Of a stretch of 64,000 nucleotides of DNA, positions 7,934 to 16,227 are shown piece after piece. Under the pieces are notes generated by a model, which worked only from the letters and a program-made list of their open reading frames with translations, was not told the origin of the DNA and searched no databases. Position numbers and translations under genes: made by a program. How positions within the stretch are numbered: the first letter of the stretch is position 1; every line of letters starts with the position of its first letter. Origin of the DNA: Paenibacillus piri (lineage in GTDB: Bacteria; Bacillota; Bacilli; Paenibacillales; NBRC-103111); contig NZ_SMRT01000014.1 of NCBI RefSeq assembly GCF_004354045.1, positions 62,001-126,000 on the forward strand, read 5' to 3'.

Positions 7934-8893
7934 TTACGGAGCGGCTGCCGGGGAAGCAGCGGGGCCTTGAAATTCGGGATCGGAGCCGTACTTCCGGTTC
8001 GCGGTCTCCGCCACCTTCGGGGCAAGCTCGGGATAGGCTGCCGGTTGGCCGGAGGTCAGTCTGAACAACCGCAGCAGCCGTTCACGCGGCAGCTCGTCGA
8101 TGTAATCCGCAATCAGCCGCTGATACTGCACCACATAAGCATTCACGCGCAGCGTGGCGATTACGACGGCTCCGATAACCGCTCTCCCGCCCGCAAGCGC
8201 CTCGATCTCCATACGGTAACGGAGCGTGTAATCGATGACGTTGCGTTTGACCAGCTCCGGACTGACCCTGCTTACTTCAAACAAATAGCGGATAAATTCC
8301 GGCTCGAAATCGTCAGGAACGAGCGTGCCCAGCTCGAGATCCATATCCTTGCGCAGGTTAAAATGATTCAGGCACATCAGCTTCAGCATTTTCACCTGAT
8401 TGCCGGCGACCAAATACCCGACCTCCCGCAGCTTTTCATAGGCTAGCTTGAAGTCGTCCGCTTTCAGATCGGAGGCCGCATCTTCGATATCCCGCAGCAG
8501 CCCATCGCGGATTGCGCGGTCCTCGCGCTCCAGCAGCTCTTGTATCATCCGCTTCCGCAGCACTGAAAGATACGGTTTGCGGATGAAATAATAAGCGGCG
8601 GCGAGCGCGGCGCCGGCCAGGAGCGAGACAGCCATGCCGGTCATGTCCCGGGCGAACAGCATTGCCGTGAGGCTTGCCGCGCCGATCAGCAGCATATCCC
8701 TTTGCGCACTGCGCCGCACAATAACCCGGCTCAGCTCCGCAAGCTCGAGAAACCTGCCCTCTGCGCCGCATTGCAGGCAGCGGTCGCTCCACAGCGCGGA
8801 AAAATTTCCGCAACCTTTGCACTGCTTCAAACGTTGAAAAGAGTGGCTGGTCCGGCGGCTTTCGCGGAAATGGGCGGCGATTTTGTCAGTCAT
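7934..8893 (-). CDS. Zinc-ribbon membrane protein of the tubulin/VWA locus
   Basis: A 319-residue protein of unknown function. Residues about 24-43 form a zinc ribbon (CKGCGNF then CLQCGAEG). Two adjacent membrane segments follow (about 65-81 and 85-103), after which comes a long soluble, mostly helical domain (about 110-300) and a Pro/Ala-rich tail. Its ATG overlaps the stop of the 48-aa gene by 4 bp (ATGA), so the two are translationally coupled. Zinc ribbons also open the GTPase at 20.7 kb, hinting at a shared adaptor style in this locus. Confidence 0.8.
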   Translation of the reverse strand: MTDKIAAHFRESRRTSHSFQRLKQCKGCGNFSALWSDRCLQCGAEGRFLELAELSRVIVRRSAQRDMLLIGAASLTAMLFARDMTGMAVSLLAGAALAAAYYFIRKPYLSVLRKRMIQELLEREDRAIRDGLLRDIEDAASDLKADDFKLAYEKLREVGYLVAGNQVKMLKLMCLNHFNLRKDMDLELGTLVPDDFEPEFIRYLFEVSRVSPELVKRNVIDYTLRYRMEIEALAGGRAVIGAVVIATLRVNAYVVQYQRLIADYIDELPRERLLRLFRLTSGQPAAYPELAPKVAETANRKYGSDPEFQGPAASPAAAP

Positions 8894-9036
8894 GGCTTTT
8901 CACCGTTATTCAGCCGGCTGTGGAACTCGGCGTCGACGCTCTCCAACGGGAGAGCCGTTCGTTTCATTTTAGAAAATCGTACCCATTGGTTCAGGACGAA
9001 CAAAGCGGCTAAAGCCAGCAGGCAGTAAGTCAGCAT
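8890..9036 (-). CDS. Small single-span membrane peptide (48 aa)
   Basis: The start is the ATG at 9036, 8 bp after an AGGAGGG site; the frame stays open further upstream but without a comparable site. The product begins MLTYCLLALAALFVLNQWV, one membrane helix, followed by a basic then polar cytoplasmic tail (residues about 22-48). It is the first gene of the minus arm and overlaps the next gene by 4 bp. Its function is unknown; it may be a small membrane subunit. Confidence 0.7.
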   Translation of the reverse strand: MLTYCLLALAALFVLNQWVRFSKMKRTALPLESVDAEFHSRLNNGEKP

Positions 9037-9115
9037 AGACCAAGACCCTCCTAAAGCTTTTGTCTGCAATTTTTTGCACCAGACGGCAACAGCAGTTGCG
9101 CTGTATGCGCGCTTG

Positions 9116-9130
9116 TTTGATACTATCAAA
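9116..9130. promoter_or_regulatory. Palindrome in the divergent promoter region (candidate operator)
   Basis: TTTGATACTATCAAA is a perfect 7-1-7 palindrome, followed by TCATGATAAGAAT. It lies in the 262-bp gap between the two divergent arms of the tubulin/VWA locus and could bind a dimeric regulator serving one or both arms. Confidence 0.45.
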
Positions 9131-9298
9131 TCATGATAAGAATACCATATGTAACGGGAGCAGTGGAATTTTGCGGTTTAAAAGATTAATATGAGAAGTA
9201 GACAGCGAATGCTATTTTACTGCCACATTTTCCAGAAAACAACAAGATGAGATTCCGGATTCGACAATCCGTCAACAGAAAGATACGGAGGACTACCT

Positions 9299-11080
9299 GT
9301 GAACACAATTAAACAAATGAAAATAACTTTGACGGCGGTACTGCTTGGCTTGCTGCTGAGCCTTCCGCTTCACGCTTTTGCCGCTCCGGCCGGAGGCGAT
9401 ACAAAGATCGATGCCGTGCTTTCCGTCGACGTCAGCAACTCCATGAACGAAAGCGACGTGAACAAAGTCAGCTTCGAAGCGATGAAAATGTTTATCGACA
9501 TGGCTTCCGTAAAAGGGGACAAAATCGGCGTCGTCGCTTATACGGATCAAATTTTGCGGGAGAAGGCGCTGCTCCAAATTAACGGGGTGCAGGACAAGCA
9601 GAGTCTGAAAACATTCATCGATCAACTGACGAGAGGACCCTATACGGATGTTGCAGTCGGGGTCAACGAAGCGGTAAAAATTTTGGAATCAGGCGGGAGC
9701 GAGCCGGGGCATGTGCCGTTGATCGTGCTGCTGACCGACGGCAACAACTCGCTGAATGCGGGCAAGAGTCAGGCGCAGTCCGATCAAGTGCTGAACGAGG
9801 CGGTAAAGAAGGCGAAGGACAAGGGCATCCCCATTTACACGATCGGCCTGAATGCGGACGGTACGCTGAACAAGGATGTGCTGGAGCGGATCTCGAAGGA
9901 GACCGGGGGCAAGCTGTTCATTACGAGCTCGGCGGATGATTTGCCGAATATTTTGAGCGAAATTTATGCGAGCCATTTGAAGCTGAAGGTAGTGCCATTG
10001 AAGGGCTTTACCGCAAACGGCGAATTTCAGGACGTCACGGTAAATATTCCGAATGCGAGCGTGCTGGAGGCCAACATCTCGATCATGTCGTCCAAGCCGG
10101 TTGAGGCGAAGCTGGTCAATCCCGCCGGCCAGGAGCAGAAGATTCCATCCGATAAAATAGTGTATTCGGCCTCCTCGGCCTACTCGCTGATCAAGCTGTT
10201 GACCCCGGAGCAGGGCGATTGGAAGCTGAAAATTAAAGGCGTGCCGAAAGAAAAAATCGATATCAATTTAATTTATAATTACGATGTGCAGGTGTCGATG
10301 GAACTTTCATCGTCTATATCTTATAAGCCCGGGGACAGTGTGCCGGTTAAAGCGAGTCTTCAATCCAACGGTCAGCAGGTAACCGACGCGAATTTATATA
10401 AAAACGCGAAGGCGACGCTACTTGTAACCGACCTTGACACGAAGAAAACGGCGGAATCGCCGCTTGCGACGGCGGGGCAAAGCTTCGAGGGCTCGTTCAA
10501 GATAGCGGAAGCGCACGATTACGAGGTGAAAGTCAAGGTCGAGGACGCCAACTTTGCGCGCGAGTCGCAGCCGGCGACCATTTCCGCGAAAAAGGCTGCC
10601 GCGCCGGCTCCGGCCCCGTCCGGCAGCGCGCCGCCGGCAGATGGAAATAGCGGTACGCTGGTCGGGCCGATCGCCTGGGGCGGCGGCTTGCTGATTGTGC
10701 TCATTGCGGCGGCCTTGTTCGGATATTCGTTATGGAAAAAGGCGAACAAAGGCTTTTTCGGCCAAATGGTCGTGGAAGTGAAGGATGAGGATACCGGCGA
10801 GCGGACAAGCCCGCAGTACCGCAAACTGAATGCATTCAAGGGCAAGGTGGAGCTTCATCAGCTGCTGCAGCTGGCGCCCGAGTTTGCGGAGACGAAGCAG
10901 ATCGTGTTCAAGCCCGGCCCGGCGGATACCGTCGTGGTGTATAACCAGTCGGGCTGCGTGATAGAGAAGGGCGGCCGCGTATTTGACGCCGTACAGGGCA
11001 AGGAGCTTAAAAACAACGACCGGATCAAAATCTCGCTTCAAAACGTAAATAAATCGGTAACGGTAGAATATTTGAAATAA
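9299..11080 (+). CDS. VWA-domain membrane protein (first of two)
   Basis: A 593-residue protein. A signal peptide (about 1-29, ending AFAAPAGG) is followed by a von Willebrand A domain (about 37-225) with an intact MIDAS: D44-V-S46-N-S48, a Thr near residue 112 (PYTDVAVGV) and LLTDGNNS. Beta-rich Ig-like regions (about 230-435), a Pro/Ala linker, one membrane helix (about 456-479) and a roughly 110-residue cytoplasmic domain ending KSVTVEYLK follow. The GTG start at 9299 has GGAGG 6 bp upstream. The layout puts metal-dependent ligand binding outside the cell, joined to a cytoplasmic domain. The next gene, 24 bp away, is the tubulin-like protein, a likely partner. Confidence 0.88.
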   Translation: MNTIKQMKITLTAVLLGLLLSLPLHAFAAPAGGDTKIDAVLSVDVSNSMNESDVNKVSFEAMKMFIDMASVKGDKIGVVAYTDQILREKALLQINGVQDKQSLKTFIDQLTRGPYTDVAVGVNEAVKILESGGSEPGHVPLIVLLTDGNNSLNAGKSQAQSDQVLNEAVKKAKDKGIPIYTIGLNADGTLNKDVLERISKETGGKLFITSSADDLPNILSEIYASHLKLKVVPLKGFTANGEFQDVTVNIPNASVLEANISIMSSKPVEAKLVNPAGQEQKIPSDKIVYSASSAYSLIKLLTPEQGDWKLKIKGVPKEKIDINLIYNYDVQVSMELSSSISYKPGDSVPVKASLQSNGQQVTDANLYKNAKATLLVTDLDTKKTAESPLATAGQSFEGSFKIAEAHDYEVKVKVEDANFARESQPATISAKKAAAPAPAPSGSAPPADGNSGTLVGPIAWGGGLLIVLIAAALFGYSLWKKANKGFFGQMVVEVKDEDTGERTSPQYRKLNAFKGKVELHQLLQLAPEFAETKQIVFKPGPADTVVVYNQSGCVIEKGGRVFDAVQGKELKNNDRIKISLQNVNKSVTVEYLK

Positions 11081-11104
11081 TTTGAATCCAGGGGGAGACC
11101 TTCT

Positions 11105-14100
11105 ATGAAAGCAGTTGTAAGAGAGCATATTCAACAGCTTGACGTGTCTTTGGGCGGCGGCATTATCAGCGATAAAATTCGCGTGGACACGATCGACAAC
11201 CCGATGCTGGTGATCGGGCTGGGCGGTACCGGGATCGACGCGCTGCTGCGTCTGAAATATCAAATTAACCGCAGATTCAAGCTGCCGGAGGATCCTTTTA
11301 CGAAGAAAAAGAAAGAGAAGCCGAACAACGTCGAGTTTCTCGCGCTGGAAACGAACGAGCATGACCGCAACAAAAAATATAAAGGGATCGGTCTCGATCC
11401 ATTGACGGAATTCGTGCTGCTGTCCAACGCCGAGATCGGCAGCGTGCTGCAAAACCGCAGCATTCTTGAACCGTATATCCGGGAATGGCTGTCGCCGGAG
11501 CTGACGATTACCGATGGCATTAACGGCGCCTCCGGCGTTCGCCAGGCGGGCAGGCTGCTGCTGTTTACGAAAATTGTGCAGGTCGTACAGACAATCGAGC
11601 GCAAGATCAAATCATTGTCCGTCGGCACGAACAAGAAGCTGATGGTATTTCTGCTGACTGGGCTGTCCGGTGGAACGGGGAGCGGCTGCTTCCTGGACAT
11701 CGCCTATATCGTGCGCGGCATTATCGAGCGGGATTACGGCTCGGCCGGCGTGGACAAGGTGAATGTGCTGGGCTATTTGTTTACCCCGGACGTGAATCTC
11801 GCCAACAAGAGCCTGACCGAGCATTCCCGCGAATATATCAAAAAGAACGGCTACGCCGCCATGAAGGAATTGGACTACTGGATGAACGTGGACGAGCGCA
11901 GCGAGCGGTTCAAGCAGCAGTACGCCAATATTTTAAACGTAAACTCGCCGATGCCGCCGTTTAACCTGGCCCATCTTATTTCGGCGACGAATCTGGAGGG
12001 CAAGCTGCTCGAAAATGCGTACGACTACTGCATGAACGTGACGGCCGAGAACATTACCAACTTTATGGCCAGCGAGGACAAGCATTCCGGCGAGGAATTC
12101 GCGATTCACGACTATATCAGCAACATTCGCACGAACATTAACCAGATGCCCAAAACGTATGCAGCCAACTATCAATACAATATTTTGGGCGCATCCTCGG
12201 CGGTGCTGCCGATTGAGGAAATGACGACTTACCTGGCGTTCAAGGTGTTCAAGCGGATGGAGAAAATGTTCGAGGCCGGCCCGTCTCAGGAGGATGTGGA
12301 AAAGCTCGCGCATAAGCTTGGGCTAGATCCCGACTCCGTACACCGCGAATTCGGCAACCGGGTTCCCGAGCCGATTCCGGGCTACCAGAACAGCGAGCGT
12401 CTGAGCTACGCGAATGTGATCAAGCAGCAGGTAGTCAATATCGACACGGAGCTGGAGCAAAGCTATTTGTCGCGCGCCCGCGAGGAATACATCAAGAGCC
12501 GCAGACAGCTGCCGGGACAGCTGCTGGAAAGCTTCTCCGAGCAGGTGACCAAAATGTTCCGCAATCCGGAGCAGGGGCCGTTCTATGTATCTCGGATCAT
12601 TTTGCAGGATAAAGGCTTCTGCCTGTTGAAGCTGATTTCTTCTTATATCGAAGCGCTTAAGGAAAGCATCTACCGCATCCCGCGCGATATCGAAGCCGCC
12701 GAGGAGCAATCGCTGCAAAAAATGACCGAAGCGCGCAGCGCGTTCATCTCCAAGGACCGCAAGAAGGACGCCTACATCGAAGCGAAAATTCAGGAATACC
12801 TGCTGCACGCCGACCGCGAGCGAATGGAGCAGATGGTCGAGTTTTACGAGGATTTGTACACGCTGATCAATGATGAAAATTCGCGTATTTATCAGGTGTT
12901 CTCCGAGCTGCTGAGCGAGCTGAACAAAATTTTCGAGAAAAACGGGCGCATTTTGGCGAACGGTGGGGAAGAAGTCGATCATAAGGGCAACCGCACGTAC
13001 TATTGGAACGTAGTCAGCGTGCCGGATATCGCCAAGCTGGTCGGGGACGTAACCGACGAGAAAAATGTGAACGATCTGATCCGCGATTTTACGAACGAAA
13101 TGCTGATGAAATCGAACCAGTGGATCAAGGAGCAGGAGGTCGATGTAATCAGCTCGATTTCCGAGTTTTTAACGGATCATTTCGGCGAATTGATTACGAA
13201 ATCGATGGAGGAATATTTGGTCATCAAGTACGGCCACGAGGATTCGATCGAGAAGCTGGTGGAGTCCAAAATCGCCGGCCGCTTGTACGAAGAGGCGAAG
13301 CCGGTATTCCATTTGAGCAACAGCTCGGGCCACTTTAATTTCCCTTCGTGGGGGTTCGTTTCAGTTCCGGTCAAAGCGCCGAATATATTTAAAGGGATTC
13401 GCAACTTCCAGGACAATGCGATTGCCAACTCGCGGTTTACGATCAAGGAGAGCGAAGTGAAAAACCGCATTTTCTGGTTGAACACGCAGAACGGCATCCC
13501 GCTGTTCCTGTATACGCCGATGAAGGTGTATGAAGAAAGCTACGAACGTACGATTCTGGAGCCGGAAGGCATCGGCCGTCATCTCGTGCAGACGGACAAA
13601 GTGAACTGGACCTATTTGCCGTCGCCGATCCCTGAGAAATCATGGGGCGACACCTATGAAAACAACCGGGTCAAAGCCTATAACGCCGAGGTTCGCCGCG
13701 GTTTTGAGCAAGCTGTCGCGCTGCGCATTATCCGTGAAAAAGACGGCGATAGCGGCACGATCAACCGTTACGAATGTACCCTAACGAAGCCGTTCGATCT
13801 GAACCGCTGGCTGGAATCGTACTCTATGCAGCTGTCGGAGGCGAAGCCGAACCTTGGCGAGCTGCAGCGCTGCGTCGGCGATTTGAAGCGGCTTATGGCG
13901 GAAGGGCTCGAAGTTGAAAGCCGCAAAGACATTTTCGGCAGCGTTAATACCGATATGGCGAAGGAGAATTTGATCCGCTCGCCGGAGCTGTTGAAGCTGG
14001 TGCGCGAGGAGCTGCGCAAATACGGACGGATCGCGGAGAAGATCGGCGAGCTGGAGCGGCTGCTGAACGCTCATAAGGATGAGGAAAAGCTGATTGCCAA

Positions 14101-14494
14101 CTTCATCGAGGCGATGTACACCGGCGTCATCGTGAAAAAAGGCGCGCTGTACGTATACGATCACGATGCCGAGGAAGATCCTTGGGAGCCGTTCGTCAAT
14201 CTGATGCAGGTAAATAAATTCGTCGAGTACGAAATTTACTCCAAGCTCCGCAGCCTCGACGAAAAGCGCCAAAGCCTGCTGCAGCGCAAAGCGGCCAAGC
14301 GCAGCCAACAGCTGACCGCCTCCGAAGATATCGGCAGCCTGGTATCGATCCTGCGGGATATGGCCGGCGCCTATCAGGAAGCGAAGTCTGCGCTCGACTA
14401 CGACCGCTCAGAGCTTGTCGACGGCGAAGCGATGTATCAGTTCTACAAACAAATCTCGACTCGAGTAAACGATATGGTGCGGAGCCTTAAATAA
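11105..14494 (+). CDS. Large tubulin/FtsZ-like protein (Tubulin_2 type)
   Basis: An 1129-residue protein whose N-terminus reads as a tubulin/FtsZ GTPase domain: MLVIGLGGTGIDALLRL (about 34-50) matches the first nucleotide loop, NNVEFLALETNE (about 74-85) the second strand, and FLLTGLSGGTGSGCF (about 182-196) carries the tubulin signature GGTGSG at 189-194. FtsZ is about 380 residues, so about 700 extra residues follow; these are helical with probable coiled coils, ending near VNDMVRSLK. Proteins of this type have been proposed to remodel membranes or build filaments and are linked to VWA genes (recalled, not searched). It is probably co-transcribed with the VWA gene upstream. GTP binding is inferred from motifs only. 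Confidence 0.85.
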   Translation: MKAVVREHIQQLDVSLGGGIISDKIRVDTIDNPMLVIGLGGTGIDALLRLKYQINRRFKLPEDPFTKKKKEKPNNVEFLALETNEHDRNKKYKGIGLDPLTEFVLLSNAEIGSVLQNRSILEPYIREWLSPELTITDGINGASGVRQAGRLLLFTKIVQVVQTIERKIKSLSVGTNKKLMVFLLTGLSGGTGSGCFLDIAYIVRGIIERDYGSAGVDKVNVLGYLFTPDVNLANKSLTEHSREYIKKNGYAAMKELDYWMNVDERSERFKQQYANILNVNSPMPPFNLAHLISATNLEGKLLENAYDYCMNVTAENITNFMASEDKHSGEEFAIHDYISNIRTNINQMPKTYAANYQYNILGASSAVLPIEEMTTYLAFKVFKRMEKMFEAGPSQEDVEKLAHKLGLDPDSVHREFGNRVPEPIPGYQNSERLSYANVIKQQVVNIDTELEQSYLSRAREEYIKSRRQLPGQLLESFSEQVTKMFRNPEQGPFYVSRIILQDKGFCLLKLISSYIEALKESIYRIPRDIEAAEEQSLQKMTEARSAFISKDRKKDAYIEAKIQEYLLHADRERMEQMVEFYEDLYTLINDENSRIYQVFSELLSELNKIFEKNGRILANGGEEVDHKGNRTYYWNVVSVPDIAKLVGDVTDEKNVNDLIRDFTNEMLMKSNQWIKEQEVDVISSISEFLTDHFGELITKSMEEYLVIKYGHEDSIEKLVESKIAGRLYEEAKPVFHLSNSSGHFNFPSWGFVSVPVKAPNIFKGIRNFQDNAIANSRFTIKESEVKNRIFWLNTQNGIPLFLYTPMKVYEESYERTILEPEGIGRHLVQTDKVNWTYLPSPIPEKSWGDTYENNRVKAYNAEVRRGFEQAVALRIIREKDGDSGTINRYECTLTKPFDLNRWLESYSMQLSEAKPNLGELQRCVGDLKRLMAEGLEVESRKDIFGSVNTDMAKENLIRSPELLKLVREELRKYGRIAEKIGELERLLNAHKDEEKLIANFIEAMYTGVIVKKGALYVYDHDAEEDPWEPFVNLMQVNKFVEYEIYSKLRSLDEKRQSLLQRKAAKRSQQLTASEDIGSLVSILRDMAGAYQEAKSALDYDRSELVDGEAMYQFYKQISTRVNDMVRSLK

Positions 14495-14636
14495 GGGCAG
14501 ACTTTGATGACGCTTAGGTATGAACCGTTTGCCGATTAAAAGGTCACTATTCATCGACAGTTACTGCGGTCCGTTGCACATTCGAATCTCACGGGTCCGA
14601 CATATTCGGCCATACTGGGCGGCGCTTGAGGGGAGA

Positions 14637-14830
14637 TCGCGGCGTAATGGACTGAGGTGCCGTTATTTGCCTCGATTTCTTCCATTCGAAGCTGTGACGG
14701 ACCTGAGAGACGTTATAGTGCTCGCCAACCGTTCATTTGCCCATTTGCTGCAAAATAACGTCTTCTCAGTCCATTGAACTTGAAAAAACGTTGTTTCGCC
14801 GCAAAAAAGGTTTCTGGTGTCCGTTACAGT
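14637..14830. repeat. Dispersed ~195-bp intergenic repeat, copy B
   Basis: The second copy of the element seen at 5757-5950, in the same orientation and aligned end to end with scattered substitutions. It sits directly after the tubulin-like gene. Extra GGTCCGTTGCA-type motifs just before it (about 14567-14600) may be a further partial unit. It is noncoding. Confidence 0.75.
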
Positions 14831-14959
14831 AATGATGCGTTCCCTGGGCTAGACGTTGCATATTGGATCGTTCCGCTGGAGCCCGGCCGAATTCGAACGC
14901 CACGTGTGCTACTGAGTGGTAACAAGACCTCACTGAAGACACAGTTGATGGGGGAAACC

Positions 14960-16180
14960 GGCCGGAGCTGCAACGTGAAGCGTGTCCCGAAGGGACGAAA
15001 GCGATGCTACCACCAGACGTAACTAGGGAGCATCACCAGACCTCCTTCCCAACCTTTAAGGGTGTCCAGAGGGCGGAGCCCTTGGGGCCCTCCCTGTAGG
15101 TTTGGGAGGGTAATCCTCGGCTGGAGCCGAAACGTGAAGCGTGTCCCGAAGGGACGAAAACGATGCTACCACCAGACGTTACCAAGGAGTACAACCTGAC
15201 CTCCTTTCCAACCTTTAAGGGAGTCCAGAGGGCGGAGCCCTTGGGGCCCTCCCTGTAGGGAGGGTTTGGGAGGGTAATCCTCGGCTGGAGCCGAAATGTG
15301 AAGCGTGTCCCGAAGGGACGAAAGCGATGCTACCACCATACGTTACCAGGGAGCATAACCTGACCTCCTTCTCAACCTTTAAGGGAGTCTAGAGGGCGGA
15401 GCCCTTGGGCCCTCCCTGTAGGGAGGGTTTGGGAGGGTAACTCCTCGGCCGGAGCTGCAACGTGAAGCGTGTCCCGAAGGGACGAAAGCGATGTTACCGT
15501 CATACGTAACTAGGGAGCATCACCCGACCTCCTTCCCCAACCTTTAAGGGTGTCCAGAGGGCGAAGCCCTTGGGGCCCTCCCTATAGGGAGGGTTTGGGA
15601 GGGTAAATCCCCGGCCGGAGCTGCAACGTGAAGCGTGTCCCGAAGGGGACGAAAGCGATGCTGCCACCATACGTTACCAGGGAGCACAACCTGACCTCCT
15701 TCCCAACCTTTAAGGGTGTCCAGAGGGCGGAGCCCTTGGGGCCCTCCCTGTAGGGAGGGTTTGGGAAGGTAAGTTCCTCGGCCGGAGCTGCAACGTGAAG
15801 CGTGTCCCGAAGGGACGAAAGCGATGTTACCGTCATACGTAACTAGGGAGCATCACCCAACCTCCTTTCCAACCTTTAAGGGTGTCCAGAGGGCGGAGCC
15901 CTTGGGGCCCTCCCTATAGGGAGGGTTTGGGAGGGCAAGTCTTCGGCCGGAGCTGCAACGTGAAGCGTGTCCCGAAGGGACGAAAGCGATGTTACCGTCA
16001 TACGTAACTAGGGAGCATAACCTTACCTCCTTCCCAACCTTTAAGGGTGTCCAGAGGGCGGAGCCCTTGGGGCCCTCCCTGTAGGGAGGGTTTGGGAGGG
16101 TAAGTCCTCGGCCGGAGCCCTTGGGGCCCTCCCTATAGGGAGGGTTTGGGAGGGTAAGTCCTTTGGGATCAGGAAGGGTA
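14960..16180. repeat. Tandem array of ~165-bp structured repeats (seven units plus a truncated one)
   Basis: The conserved block AACGTGAAGCGTGTCCCG begins at about 14972, 15131, 15295, 15459, 15625, 15792 and 15957, spacing 159-167 bp. A shortened unit at about 16115-16170 keeps only the 3' part. Each unit contains four pairable elements: TCCCgaaGGGA; AGGGCggaGCCCT; CCCTCCCTATAGGGAGGG; and an outer arm CCTTCCCAACC that can pair with GGTTTGGGAGG, closing the last two hairpins. Units are near-identical, so the array is recent or homogenised. Several units carry short open frames on the minus strand, which follow from the period being near a multiple of three and do not look like genes. Confidence 0.9.
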
Positions 16181-16227
16181 AAACCCTTAGGGTAGGGCAA
16201 TAACCTGACAGAAAGGCAGGAAAAAGG

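Noticed and set aside
14960..16180. CRISPR array
   Set aside because: Units are about 165 bp and similar over their whole length; there are no short repeats with unique spacers and no cas genes.
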